From positions 1 to 46,554 of the forward strand of contig JACVGW010000013.1 of the NCBI GenBank assembly GCA_018992565.1: DNA of 46,554 nt. The letters run 5' to 3'. The notes beneath the pieces were generated by a model. It was not told the origin of the DNA. It was given only the letters and a program-made list of their open reading frames with translations, and ran no database searches. The first letter of the stretch is position 1. Each line of letters starts with the position of its first letter. The position numbers and the translations under genes are program-made. Shown piece by piece: positions 33,514-42,561 of the stretch. Source of the stretch: Theionarchaea archaeon (GTDB taxonomy: Archaea; Methanobacteriota_B; Thermococci; Methanofastidiosales; SZ-28-30).

Positions 33514-34230
33514 TCATCTCTTGAGCAGGGTTCCATACCCGGGAAGAGTAATTCCCAGGTTTTTCAGAGCAATACAGTGCCATAAGGTAGCCTGATTCGA
33601 ACTGATGACAGGCTTCTTCAATCGAGTCTCCAGTAGGTCTATGATCTCAACTGTCCTGAAATCAGTACAGCTCAGAAAAACACAGTCACAGTCTTTTGTA
33701 TTCACGCTGGTTCCTAGGTTGTATGCGATATAGGGCTCCTGTTTTCCCACATCGACATCAGGAACAATGTTCAATCCTTGAGAATTGGTCACTTCAATGT
33801 TATTTCCTTCAAAGAAATGAATCGCCTTCTCATTAATCTCGTCGGAATATGGGGTTCCCAGTGCAATCTTTTTGACCTTGAGGATCTTCAATGCCTCAAT
33901 GACAGCTGTGGAGGTGGTGGTGGCAGTTATGTGGGTCTCTTCCTCAATTTCCTGAATAATTTCCTGATCAAAGTGCAACCCCTTAACAAAGCTCCCACTG
34001 GTGCATCCATAGGCAAGAACATCCATCTCTGCACTCTTGAGCTCTTCACATGCTCTTTTCAATCCCTCTTTCATCTGTAACAGTGTTTCCACAGAGAGCT
34101 CTTCCAGAAAGACTCGGGTAGCATGGACACTCACTCCAGGTATATCCCGGAAAAGCTTGTTGAATTCACTCTCCATGACCGTGTTGTCTGAAGGTATAAT
34201 CAACCCAATTCTGCACCGCCAGCCATACAT
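33514..34230 (-). CDS. Maleate isomerase / Asp-Glu racemase superfamily protein
   Basis: 238 aa. RIGLIIPSDNTVMESEFNKLF is the opening of maleate cis-trans isomerases and arylmalonate decarboxylase relatives. The two Cys sites are LAYGCTSGSFVKG (about 75) and FLSCTDFRTVEI (about 190). ITATTTSTAVIEAL is a conserved substrate loop. It sits 12 nt after the M29/NicX-like gene and 14 nt before the LysA-like gene, so the three are clearly co-expressed. Reaction may be isomerisation or racemisation of a small dicarboxylate or amino acid. Confidence 0.8.
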   Translation of the reverse strand: MYGWRCRIGLIIPSDNTVMESEFNKLFRDIPGVSVHATRVFLEELSVETLLQMKEGLKRACEELKSAEMDVLAYGCTSGSFVKGLHFDQEIIQEIEEETHITATTTSTAVIEALKILKVKKIALGTPYSDEINEKAIHFFEGNNIEVTNSQGLNIVPDVDVGKQEPYIAYNLGTSVNTKDCDCVFLSCTDFRTVEIIDLLETRLKKPVISSNQATLWHCIALKNLGITLPGYGTLLKR

Positions 34231-34242
34231 GTATCCACCTAC

Positions 34243-35217
34243 TTACACCATGACCTTGTCCCTGTCAATGACTACTTTTCCATCCAGTTCCACGGTGGGG
34301 TCTTTCATGATCAAGTCAATGTGGAAAGGTGCCTTGTTCTGTCCGCCCAGAGTAATATTGTCACCAAGTGCAATATGAGCAGTACCCAGGGCAGATTCAT
34401 CCTCAATAATCCGCCCCTGCAATTCTGCCTGTGGGTTCAGGCCAAGTCCAAATTCCGCCACGAAATACTGGTTGGGATCATGTGCACTTTCCAGCAAGTT
34501 CTTCAGCCGCTCTGCTATGACGCCACCTTCGACCTTGATTGCCTTTCCATTTTTCACTTCAATTCTGATGGGTGCATCTACAAACCCAAAATCTGTAGCT
34601 GTCACATCTACGACGAAGACGCCCTCAGACGTGTCTTCCACAGGGGTGATATTCGCCTCAATATCGGGCACTCCCACCAGATCACCTTTGTTCCTGGCAA
34701 TACCTGGCTCAAACTGTCCTATTCTCCCTTTAAGAGAGGCTGTAATGTCTGTTCCTCCCGGCGTCGTCAGGTGTATCTTTTCCGCCTTGGTCAATCGGTC
34801 GGCGAGCTTCTTGCAGATAGGTTCTATCTCCTCAAAATTCGCGGTAATTGCTCCCCGCATAAGAGTGCAGGGCAGCGCACCTGTCATAGAAAGAACGCGC
34901 GCACCCTTGGCACAGGAATCTCTTGTGGCTTTCGTGTGAAACAGCGTCTTTGATGTGGGCGTGATAATCACATCAGACACTAGCATAGCCTCCCTGACGT
35001 GTGCAGGGGGTTCTTCAGCGTGTCCTTTTCGAGGAGTCATGAGAGCAATCAAGGGCTCCGCATTTTCGTAGTAGGCAGCTGCAGCCAATGCAGCGGAAAT
35101 ACTGAATTCAATTTCTGTATCTGTCACTATCAAGACCTTTTCTCCAGGTTTCGTTTGAGCACATTCCTTGATTACCTTCTTGGCTCCTACCATCATCTGT
35201 ATTATTTCACTATCCAT
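34243..35217 (-). CDS. M29 aminopeptidase / NicX-like metalloprotein (COG2309)
   Basis: 324 aa from the ATG at 35217, chosen because SD GGAGGT lies 6 nt upstream. KPGEKVLIVTDTEIEFSISAALAAAAYY is typical of the COG2309 N-terminus; the C-terminus has AEFGLGLNPQA, GTAHIALGDNITLGGQNKAPFHIDLIM, where the two His and Asp are metal ligands in M29 peptidases and in the NicX dioxygenase. Both functions use the same fold, so sequence reading cannot decide between aminopeptidase and ring-cleaving dioxygenase. It is the first gene of the compact part of the cluster. Confidence 0.75.
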   Translation of the reverse strand: MDSEIIQMMVGAKKVIKECAQTKPGEKVLIVTDTEIEFSISAALAAAAYYENAEPLIALMTPRKGHAEEPPAHVREAMLVSDVIITPTSKTLFHTKATRDSCAKGARVLSMTGALPCTLMRGAITANFEEIEPICKKLADRLTKAEKIHLTTPGGTDITASLKGRIGQFEPGIARNKGDLVGVPDIEANITPVEDTSEGVFVVDVTATDFGFVDAPIRIEVKNGKAIKVEGGVIAERLKNLLESAHDPNQYFVAEFGLGLNPQAELQGRIIEDESALGTAHIALGDNITLGGQNKAPFHIDLIMKDPTVELDGKVVIDRDKVMV

Positions 35218-35273
35218 CTTCTTACCTCCTTTCAAGAACTGGCACAGATTTTCTTCTCCTTCTCTCTTCTTTT

Positions 35274-35295
35274 CTGACTCTTGCGCAGAAAGAGT
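35274..35295. other. Strong short hairpin between the DUF1795-like and M29-like genes
   Basis: GACTCTT-TCTGCGC-AAGAGTC, a perfect 7-bp stem in the ~110-bp spacer. No T-run follows, so it is more likely a processing or stability element than a terminator. Confidence 0.35.
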
Positions 35296-35330
35296 CGTCA
35301 GATGCTCGGGTCACAGAGCGTTCCCGACGA

Positions 35331-35810
35331 TCAGTGAATGCACCTGATGGAATCAAATATTTCGTCAATCACAGGTTGATGCTCTGCTCTCAGGGAAGGC
35401 ACCAGAGACACATAGACTGTAACGAATCGCCTGTGAAAATCACAGAAGAACATACAGTGGCTGTGTTCCACTGCTCCCTTCTTCAACCCGACGAATCCCG
35501 AGCGTCCTCTGGTTTCCATGGTCTCCTTGAATGCTCTGTGTCCAGAGATCTCGGTCACTTCTTTTCTGGTAAGCTTGAATTTCTTGTCTTTTTTCTTCAG
35601 GTTTGTCAAGACTCGTTCTTCATATTCTTCCAGGGTTATAGCCCTCTCCACTTTTTCCCACAAGAGCCCCATGAGAATATCGTTGCCCAGTGCATTGACC
35701 TTTCCTTCCTGGAAGGTCACCTGACGTGACTCTATGATTATCTTCCAGCTTCGGGGGTATTCCACGGACAGTCCATACAAGCTCAGTATATCAAACAGTT
35801 CTCTCTGCAT
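35331..35810 (-). CDS. Small DUF1795/PsbP-like protein
   Basis: 159 aa from the ATG at 35810, which has AGGTGA just upstream. The pattern GLSVEYPRSWKIII...SRQVTFQEGKVNALGNDILMGLLW followed by RAITLEEYEERVLTNLKKK and SGHRAFKETME resembles DUF1795/PsbP-fold proteins (a Trp-containing opening strand and a C-terminal RFVTVYVSL strand). No signal peptide or membrane segment. Its place between a transporter and an enzyme cluster does not clarify its function. The track start (35885) lies in the transporter's terminator region. Confidence 0.55.
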   Translation of the reverse strand: MQRELFDILSLYGLSVEYPRSWKIIIESRQVTFQEGKVNALGNDILMGLLWEKVERAITLEEYEERVLTNLKKKDKKFKLTRKEVTEISGHRAFKETMETRGRSGFVGLKKGAVEHSHCMFFCDFHRRFVTVYVSLVPSLRAEHQPVIDEIFDSIRCIH

Positions 35811-35827
35811 TGAAATCACCTTTTTCA

Positions 35828-35856
35828 GTAAGAAATGAAAAAAATAAAAAAATATG
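35828..35856 (-). terminator. Oligo-T terminator after the SSS transporter gene
   Basis: Minus strand ATATTTTTTTATTTTTTTCATTTC immediately after the stop at 35875. It may reduce, not abolish, transcription into the downstream genes. Confidence 0.55.
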
Positions 35857-35874
35857 GAATAGAGATTTTGAGTC

Positions 35875-37392
35875 CTACTTGGCACTGTAGTCCTTTGAGA
35901 CGTCCATCATGGTTATGACTGGAGAGGCCAGAGCTTCAGATATCCTGCGTTCTGCTTTCCTCTCCTTCTCGCTGTGTGGTGTTATGAGACTGACAACTAT
36001 CAGGGCAATAGCACAGGCTACCACAGCCCATAGTCCGCCGTACACACCCAGCCAGAATTCAGGTCCAATGAGCAGGGTCTTGACACCCACTGCAGCACCA
36101 ACCAGAATACCTGCAATGGCTCCATACCGGTTAGCGCCTTTCCAGTAGATCCCAGCCACAGCCACGGGGAACAGCACAGCACTCAGGCCCAGAGAAAGCA
36201 GTGTCAACAGAACCACAATGTAGGTTCCTGCCGCAGCATAACCAACCAGTCCACCTGCTACTAGAACCGCGATAATCAGGAACCGGCCCATCTTCACCAG
36301 CTTGGCCTCGTCAGTACCCGGTTTGATCAGCCCGTAGATGTCCTTGGATATGCTGGCCGACAGAGCCAGAGACAGTGAATCCACCGTGGACATTGATGCT
36401 GCAAACAGACCCACGATCAATCCCATGACCACCCACACAGGGAGATAATTCACCATGAGAGTGGGGAAGATAGCATCTCCTGAGGCCAGTCCAGGCTCCA
36501 GGATCACACCTGACAGACCGATCAGCATGGCGGGCAGGAAGGTCAGCGTAGTCCCAATTGGCACCAGGAATGACATCATAGCCATTGTTCTCCAGGTCTT
36601 GCCGACATAGTATCGCATCCAGTTCTGAATCCACATGATTCCTCCCAGTGCATCCACTAAAAGGAATCCAAGCCATGCTCGTGGCGTTAAGAGCCCATTT
36701 GGACCTGGGATGGTCAGCAATTCTGGTTTAATGGCCTGGACTTTCTCAAAGAGGGCTCCAAAGCCTCCTACTTCTCCCACCAGCACAAAGACACCAATCC
36801 AGATAAATACCAGCATGAGCAGGCCCTGGACCAGATCAGTCCACACCACGCCTTTCAATCCTCCCAGACTGGTATAGATGATCACTGTAAGAATGTACAA
36901 GGCAGCCGCCAATCCAAGGGTGAGAGCCCCGCCAGAAATGGTGTTCAGAGTCCTTCCTGTTGCCAGCACCTGAGACCCAATGTATGGAGTCAATCCCAGA
37001 ATCATCCACAATGCAATAATAAGTCTGAGAATTTCTGAACCAAACCGGTCAGCAAAGAAATCTGCCTGCGTCACGTATCCGAAGTTTTTTCCTAGCTTCC
37101 ACAGTGGGATGGCAATCAGCAGGAACAAGAATCCCCACATCAAGTTGGCCACATTAGAGTACCAGATACCAATACCATGCGTATACGTGAATCCGGTGAC
37201 ACCAATATACATGTAGGCACTCTGGTACGTTGCGTACATGGTGAAGAACAACAGAACAACACCTACTCCTCTGCCAGCCAGGAAATAGTCTTCCAGTGTG
37301 TGCTTCGTGGTCTTATACCCTCTGAATCCAATGTACACTGCTACCAGGATATATGCAAAAAGGCCGAGCAATACAATAACCCATGATTCCAT
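35875..37392 (-). CDS. Sodium:solute symporter (SSS family)
   Basis: A 505-aa membrane protein with about 13 hydrophobic helices. TTKHTLEDYFLAGRGVGVVLLFFTMYATYQSAYMYIG is the SSS N-terminal signature, and SMSTVDSLSLALSASISKDIYGL the ion-binding TM8 region (Ser-Thr-x-Asp-Ser). YVTQADFFADRFGS is a shared loop. The upstream 86-aa protein is the small partner often found with such carriers. The substrate is unknown; a monocarboxylate, amino acid or pantothenate-like compound is usual. Its linkage to amino-acid enzymes favours an amino acid or organic acid. Confidence 0.85.
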   Translation of the reverse strand: MESWVIVLLGLFAYILVAVYIGFRGYKTTKHTLEDYFLAGRGVGVVLLFFTMYATYQSAYMYIGVTGFTYTHGIGIWYSNVANLMWGFLFLLIAIPLWKLGKNFGYVTQADFFADRFGSEILRLIIALWMILGLTPYIGSQVLATGRTLNTISGGALTLGLAAALYILTVIIYTSLGGLKGVVWTDLVQGLLMLVFIWIGVFVLVGEVGGFGALFEKVQAIKPELLTIPGPNGLLTPRAWLGFLLVDALGGIMWIQNWMRYYVGKTWRTMAMMSFLVPIGTTLTFLPAMLIGLSGVILEPGLASGDAIFPTLMVNYLPVWVVMGLIVGLFAASMSTVDSLSLALSASISKDIYGLIKPGTDEAKLVKMGRFLIIAVLVAGGLVGYAAAGTYIVVLLTLLSLGLSAVLFPVAVAGIYWKGANRYGAIAGILVGAAVGVKTLLIGPEFWLGVYGGLWAVVACAIALIVVSLITPHSEKERKAERRISEALASPVITMMDVSKDYSAK

Positions 37393-37394
37393 TG

Positions 37395-37652
37395 TTATCC
37401 CTCCTTAGGTGCTCCCTTCCACTGAATCCTGTCCGCGTTCCTGAACATCCACATCACCACTGCTGCAGTCAGGACAATGTACAGCACATTTAAGACCCAG
37501 ATATACAGTACAAACGTAGGTATTCCGGCAGTCAGCGTGGGACTGTCGAACCAGCCCAGCATTGGATACTCATATAACACTAGAAAAAACAGGATACCGT
37601 AAGCAATCATAGCCGCCACTGCTTTCTTTTTGGCAAACCAAAAATCCTTCAT
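37395..37652 (-). CDS. DUF3311-like small membrane partner of the SSS transporter
   Basis: 86 aa with two hydrophobic helices (AVAAMIAYGILFFLVLYEYPML and FVLYIWVLNVLYIVLTAAVVMWMF), typical of small proteins encoded just before SSS carriers. The ATG at 37652 is preferred because SD GGAGGA lies 7 nt upstream; the track start would include the SD. It ends 2 nt before the transporter start, so the two should be translated together. Confidence 0.7.
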   Translation of the reverse strand: MKDFWFAKKKAVAAMIAYGILFFLVLYEYPMLGWFDSPTLTAGIPTFVLYIWVLNVLYIVLTAAVVMWMFRNADRIQWKGAPKEG

Positions 37653-37673
37653 TTTTAGTCCTCCTTTCCTCAC

Positions 37674-38132
37674 GTGTGTTTTGACACTATGGTGTTTGTG
37701 TCACCTGCAGCATATGCTGTCAGGATCATCCTTATTCTCAAGAGCGAATGGAAGTTCTTATGAATTTTCCCAGAATATTCTGGTAATACCATATTAAACT
37801 CGGTGAGAGGCATCAGTGAAGGTTATCTTGTGAGAACATAGAGGAATTCCCTGGAATGACAGGAAAAAGAAGAGGCTGTCCTTCATTCAACGTTCTTTCA
37901 TCAATAGAAGAGGTTGATCTCACATATTTTTGCAATAAGGAGTGAGCTGGAGGCGCTGCGCGTTTGAAAGAGGCTGAAACGGGGAAATTTCAGGATTGCT
38001 ATGAATTCCAATGGTGACCCACTCTAACCTCTTTGTAGGACTGCATGCCTGTAACTGTCCCAAAATAGTAAGGCAATAACGTTTTAAGGGGATTGTCTCT
38101 AAGTGGTATCCTCAAAAAAGGAATGTGATAGT
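37674..38132. promoter_or_regulatory. Regulatory spacer between the transporter operon and the TPP enzyme gene
   Basis: Divergent spacer of about 480 bp. Near the transporter end it holds an inverted repeat TGACAC-N10-GTGTCA (about 37680-37702) and a perfect 12-bp palindrome CAGCATATGCTG (about 37710-37722). Near the other end GTTTTAAGG (38081-38089) is the TATA box of the TPP enzyme gene. No gene seen in between. Confidence 0.45.
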
Positions 38133-39809
38133 ATGAAAGGAGCTGCACTTCTGGTTGGATCGTTAATAGAGCATGAGGTAAAGTATATTTTTGGACTGCC
38201 AGGAGATACCAGCCTGGATTTCTATGAGGCTTTGTATGATATGCAGGATGAACTATGCCATGTCCTGGCTACGGACGAACGGAATGCAGCATATATGGCA
38301 GATGCCTATGCCAGGATCACCAATAAACCAGGGGTATGTGAAGGACCCTCTGGTGGGGGGGCTTCATATATTATACCTGGGCTGTATGAAGCCAATTACT
38401 CATCACTGCCCATGGTGGCAATCAATACAGACATACCCGTGACAGGGATAGGAAAGGGGGTACTCACTGAAATGGATCAGGTACACTTTTTTGAAGATGC
38501 TTCCAAGTGGAGTACGATCGTTACCCAGGCAGGAAGAATACCTGAAATAATGAGGAATGCATTCAGGGAAGCCACCACTGGGAAGCCAGGAGCAGTCCAT
38601 CTCAGCTTCCCCATGGATGTTCTGGGCTGTGAAGTTGCCCGGGAAGCCAACGTGTTCAAGAAACTGTATACTGCCATTCCGGCGGTGCGGACCTGCCCTT
38701 CCGCTGAAGAGGTAAACGAGGCTCTGAAAATCATCATGGAATCAGAAGCCCCCTTCGTGGTAGCAGGAGGAGGTATCCACCTCTCCCAGGCATATGAAGC
38801 GCTCGAAGAGTTTGCTATCATAACAGGCAGCCTGGTGGGAACCAGTATAACTGGGAAAGGAAGTATTGATGAGGAGCATCCACTCAGTGCAGGGGTGGTG
38901 GGAGAGAATGGGGGAAGTCCCACAGCCAACGTCATGTTGTGTGAAGCTGATCTGGTACTCTTCATAGGAACACAGACGGGTTCCGTAGTCACCAGTCACT
39001 GGAAAACTCCTCCTGATGATGGCAGAAGAAAGATCATACAGGCAGACATTGATCCTCATGAGATAGGAAGGAACTACAATGTGGACTGCGGACTGATTGG
39101 AGATGCACGAAGCGTTCTGGAGGCTCTGGTGAAAGGGCTGGGTATGCATATGAAAAAGGATGTGGAGAGGAATAGCAGGCTTAATAAAACGATAGCTGCA
39201 TGGAAGGAAGCTGAACTGTCAGAAATTGGCGTTTCGAGATCTGTGCACCCCTTGACTGTGGTGAAGACATGCAAGAAGCTACTGCCTGAGGATGTTATTC
39301 TGGTTGCCGATGCAGGAACACCTACCCCGTATTTTGCCTCATTTTATCCTTCCAAGGCAGGAAGAATGTTTCTGAGTCCGCGGGCATTTGGCTCTCTTGG
39401 ATACGCCATACCCGGAGCTGTTGGGGCACACAAGGCACGTCCCTCGTCACGGATTGTCTCTTTGACAGGAGATGGAAGTGTGCTTGTGAGCATGGCGGAG
39501 TTAGCCAGTATAGCAAGGGAACAGATTCCTGCTGTAGTCATTCTCTTTCATAATAATGAGTACGGGTGGATTAAGACACACCTGAAATACAGGAAAGAAC
39601 AGAAGTACCTCTCAGTAGACCTGCCAGAGGTGAAATACGATGCCGCTGCTGAATCCCTGGGGTTACGGTCATATGTGGCAGAGACAGATGAGGAATTTGA
39701 GGAAACCCTGAAGATGGCATTGAAAACTGATGACCCTACCTTCATTGACGCTCATACCATGAAGCTTCATGAGATAGCACCTGAGAAGCTCCCCTGGAGC
39801 ATCCACTAG
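38133..39809 (+). CDS. TPP-dependent enzyme of the acetolactate synthase / benzoylformate decarboxylase family
   Basis: 558 aa from the ATG at 38133. The three family domains are in order: PYR (IFGLPGDTSLDFYEAL, ATDERNAAYMADAYARIT with the catalytic Glu), a central nucleotide-fold domain (LVLFIGTQTGSVVTSHW), and the PP domain (SLTGDGSVLVSMAEL...HNNEYGWIKTHLK, the GDG-N TPP motif). The FAD-binding consensus of true acetolactate synthase is weak and no small regulatory subunit is nearby, so a decarboxylase or another carboligase is equally possible. The track start (38103) is a GTG above the expected transcript start. A single-gene unit. Confidence 0.8.
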   Translation: MKGAALLVGSLIEHEVKYIFGLPGDTSLDFYEALYDMQDELCHVLATDERNAAYMADAYARITNKPGVCEGPSGGGASYIIPGLYEANYSSLPMVAINTDIPVTGIGKGVLTEMDQVHFFEDASKWSTIVTQAGRIPEIMRNAFREATTGKPGAVHLSFPMDVLGCEVAREANVFKKLYTAIPAVRTCPSAEEVNEALKIIMESEAPFVVAGGGIHLSQAYEALEEFAIITGSLVGTSITGKGSIDEEHPLSAGVVGENGGSPTANVMLCEADLVLFIGTQTGSVVTSHWKTPPDDGRRKIIQADIDPHEIGRNYNVDCGLIGDARSVLEALVKGLGMHMKKDVERNSRLNKTIAAWKEAELSEIGVSRSVHPLTVVKTCKKLLPEDVILVADAGTPTPYFASFYPSKAGRMFLSPRAFGSLGYAIPGAVGAHKARPSSRIVSLTGDGSVLVSMAELASIAREQIPAVVILFHNNEYGWIKTHLKYRKEQKYLSVDLPEVKYDAAAESLGLRSYVAETDEEFEETLKMALKTDDPTFIDAHTMKLHEIAPEKLPWSIH

Positions 39810-39930
39810 GAAAATTCACACATGCACGAGAGACAGTGGATTCTTTTAGATTATTAGAAATTTTCAATCAGGAAAGAAGTAAATAAATACTATTCCCTTT
39901 CACTTATGGTTCGCTTTCAGGGTTTCAGCA

Positions 39931-39956
39931 TTTTTCTTTTTCTCTTTAAATTTTTG
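39931..39956 (+). terminator. Possible oligo-T terminator of the TPP enzyme gene
   Basis: CATTTTTCTTTTTCTCTTTAAATTTTTG about 120 nt after the stop. Confidence 0.35.
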
Positions 39957-39982
39957 ATTGTCTTAATCTAGCAACAAGCGAA

Positions 39983-40016
39983 AACTTTATAAACACTCAT
40001 ATACATGCATATGTAT
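39983..40016 (+). promoter_or_regulatory. Promoter of the second C25 protease gene, with an inverted repeat at the transcript start
   Basis: TATA box CTTTATAAAC in the same context (GAAAACTTTATAAACA) as the first protease gene. The inverted repeat ATACAT-GCAT-ATGTAT (40001-40016) lies at the predicted start near 40013. Confidence 0.55.
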
Positions 40017-40040
40017 AAACTCACACAGGAGGTGAAAGAC

Positions 40041-42365
40041 ATGAAAAGTGTAAAGACAGTGCTTGTTTTGACGGTTTTGCTAGGTTTAAGTCTCCCAGCA
40101 GCCTTTGGCGGAGATACACTTTCCGTGGACTATCACTTCACCTTGGTGCCTGCATCCGGGTGTGGCGACTATATGATAGAGGGTTCATTCACTCAGGCGA
40201 TTCCAGGAGAACCGCTCGTACCCTACTATCCTGCCACTATCCTGCTTCCTGAGGGCACAACAGTGAAAGACGTGAAGGTGAAGACTTCAGCCCCTATAGT
40301 CCAAACAGGGATGAACCTGTCATGGGGTCAGCCCCCGTGCACGTTCAGTGATGAACCTGTGACAGTAGGAAAGAATGAAGAGATATATAGCTCCGACAAT
40401 GAATACCCCAACACACTGTTTGAAGTAGTCTCTTTGAGCTCTTTCAGGGGATTCCAGATTCTGAATGTGAACCTGTACCCAATCCAGTACAAGCCCAGAT
40501 CTGGTACCATAAAGTACTATGAGACCATGACCGTTGAAGTGCAATTCGGCAAAGAAATGAAGAACAAGTTGTACAGAGGACTCTCAGGTGACAAAGGTGC
40601 TGTTGCTGCTTTTGTAGACAACCCGGAAACAGTGACCACATATTCTGATGGCCCTGAACCCATGCAGACTGAGGAGTACATCATTATCACAGATGATACC
40701 ATGCAGTCAACATTCCAGGAATTAGCAGCCTGGAAAGCTAATTGGATCAATGGTGCAGGCGTTTACACAGTAAGCTGGATTACTTCAACCTACAGTGGAA
40801 CGGATGACGCAGAAAAGATTCGAAATTTCATCATTGACTGGTATACAAACCACGGCACGAAGTACGTGTTGCTGGGTGGTGACGTGTCTGCTGTACCCTA
40901 CAGAGGGTTCTACATCTACTCTGGTGGGTATGTTGACTACGACATGCTGGCTGACATGTACTTTGGACACCTGGACGGCACGTGGAATAATGACGGCGAC
41001 AGCTACTGGGCAGAACCTGGTGAAGAAGACTGGTATGCTGAAGTGGGTGTAGGTCGAGCACCATGCCAGACTGTAACAGAGGCTCAGAACTTTGTCACCA
41101 AGGTCATTGCCTACGAGAAAGCTGAAAAACCCAAGAGAGTTCTCTTGCACCAGTCCAGAGTCTTGTCTGGCAACAGCCCTGACTCCAGATGTCTTGCCTA
41201 CAACTGTGATGACTGGGTACCTGGTGACTACACCATTGACTACCTCTTTGAGGAAGATGCTACTGTTACCAAAGCAGCATGGATCTCTCACTGGGCTCAA
41301 AATCCCGCAGCAGTAGCCCATATAGGACATGGGAATACTAGTGTTTACTACATCAACTACGAAATTGGTGGTACAATAAGCTGGTACAATTCAGACATAC
41401 CCAGCATGACCAATACCTTCTGGCCCTGGACCACCAGTGTCGCCTGCATCACGGGACAGATCGAATCCAACGATTGCCTGGCAGAAGCGTATGTCATGGA
41501 CCCTGACAATGGTGCTATTGTGGCAATCTACAACGACAACTACGGATGGTTCAACACAGGTAATGCATGTATGTACTCAGGTGAGTTCTGCGAAATGGAG
41601 TTCAGAGCCTGCTACAATGACTTAGAGGAGAAGTTTGGTGACATGCTGAACCAATCTCGCAACTACATGGTATCTTCAGCAAGCAGCAACTCCACTTACA
41701 GATGGTGCTTCTACGAAAGGAACATTGTGGGAGACCCCGAGTCGCCCAGCCTAACGGTGAGAATAGATGGGGACAGTGTTACCATAACCAATCCGCATGA
41801 TGGTGACACAGTCGAGGGTGTCGTCCCTATCACCACATCTACTCAGGGATGTATTGACACAGTGGAATTCTACATTGGCGGAACGCTCACCTACACAGAT
41901 ACTGTAGCACCCTTTGAGTACAGCTGGGACACCAACCTGTACGAAGATGCAACCTACTCCCTTGAAGTGAAAGGATATTGCTCTGGTGAATACACGGACA
42001 ACCACATAATCAATGTCACAGTGGACAATTCAGTCCCTGCTTCATTGACTATAACCTACCCACAGATCGGACAGACCCTGTCTGGTGTGGTGACGGTAAC
42101 CACTGACGCAGCAGGCGTTGATGAAGTACGGTTCTACGTTAGTGATAGCTACGCATATACAGACTATACTGCACCCTTTACGTGGGACTGGGATACCACC
42201 CTGTACAAGAACAAGGGAGGCTACAGCCTGACCGCAGAAGGCTACAAGGGAGGAGAGTTCCAGGTCTCAGATGAAGTGAGCCGGCTCAAGATCAGCAACC
42301 CAAGCATAGCACTGCTGTCATTCCTGGTATTATTCCTGCCAATAGGAATCTACTGGAGAAAGTAA
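40041..42365 (+). CDS. Secreted C25 (gingipain-family) cysteine protease with two Ig-like domains and a membrane anchor, paralogue of the first
   Basis: 774 aa from the ATG at 40041, which has SD GGAGGTGA 5 nt upstream. Signal peptide MKSVKTVLVLTVLLGLSLPAAFG, then the same domain order as the first protease: pro-region, C25 domain with His430 (AHIGHGNT) and Cys469 (SVACITGQ), and two Ig-like modules (VTITNPHDGDTVEG and LTITYPQIGQTLSG). The tail PSIALLSFLVLFLPIGIYWRK is a membrane helix with a basic end. It differs by having one Ig module fewer. Both are predicted to sit on the outer face and degrade proteins for the OPT system to import. Confidence 0.85.
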   Translation: MKSVKTVLVLTVLLGLSLPAAFGGDTLSVDYHFTLVPASGCGDYMIEGSFTQAIPGEPLVPYYPATILLPEGTTVKDVKVKTSAPIVQTGMNLSWGQPPCTFSDEPVTVGKNEEIYSSDNEYPNTLFEVVSLSSFRGFQILNVNLYPIQYKPRSGTIKYYETMTVEVQFGKEMKNKLYRGLSGDKGAVAAFVDNPETVTTYSDGPEPMQTEEYIIITDDTMQSTFQELAAWKANWINGAGVYTVSWITSTYSGTDDAEKIRNFIIDWYTNHGTKYVLLGGDVSAVPYRGFYIYSGGYVDYDMLADMYFGHLDGTWNNDGDSYWAEPGEEDWYAEVGVGRAPCQTVTEAQNFVTKVIAYEKAEKPKRVLLHQSRVLSGNSPDSRCLAYNCDDWVPGDYTIDYLFEEDATVTKAAWISHWAQNPAAVAHIGHGNTSVYYINYEIGGTISWYNSDIPSMTNTFWPWTTSVACITGQIESNDCLAEAYVMDPDNGAIVAIYNDNYGWFNTGNACMYSGEFCEMEFRACYNDLEEKFGDMLNQSRNYMVSSASSNSTYRWCFYERNIVGDPESPSLTVRIDGDSVTITNPHDGDTVEGVVPITTSTQGCIDTVEFYIGGTLTYTDTVAPFEYSWDTNLYEDATYSLEVKGYCSGEYTDNHIINVTVDNSVPASLTITYPQIGQTLSGVVTVTTDAAGVDEVRFYVSDSYAYTDYTAPFTWDWDTTLYKNKGGYSLTAEGYKGGEFQVSDEVSRLKISNPSIALLSFLVLFLPIGIYWRK

Positions 42366-42400
42366 ATTTCCTTTTTTTTCCTTTTTTTGTCTTTCAGTTT
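42366..42400 (+). terminator. Oligo-T terminator of the second C25 protease gene
   Basis: TTTCCTTTTTTTTCCTTTTTTTGTCTTTC directly after the stop. Confidence 0.7.
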
Positions 42401-42561
42401 GTCTTTTGTCTTCTCACGCTCAAATGTTGGCACATAGTCACGTATGTGACCTAGAGTTCCTCATTCTCAGAATCCTTAGCTCTCAAAAACCTGCAATGCT
42501 ATGGCGAGAGGTTAAGACATAAATGAGAATTCCGATTACTTCATAAACCTGTCATGATGCC

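Noticed and set aside
34243-35217. Nicotinate-degradation reading of the NicX-like and maleate-isomerase-like neighbours
   Set aside because: Tempting as a NicX-NicE pair, but the formylmaleamate deformylase and maleamate amidase are missing and the M29 aminopeptidase reading is equally good, so it is not asserted.
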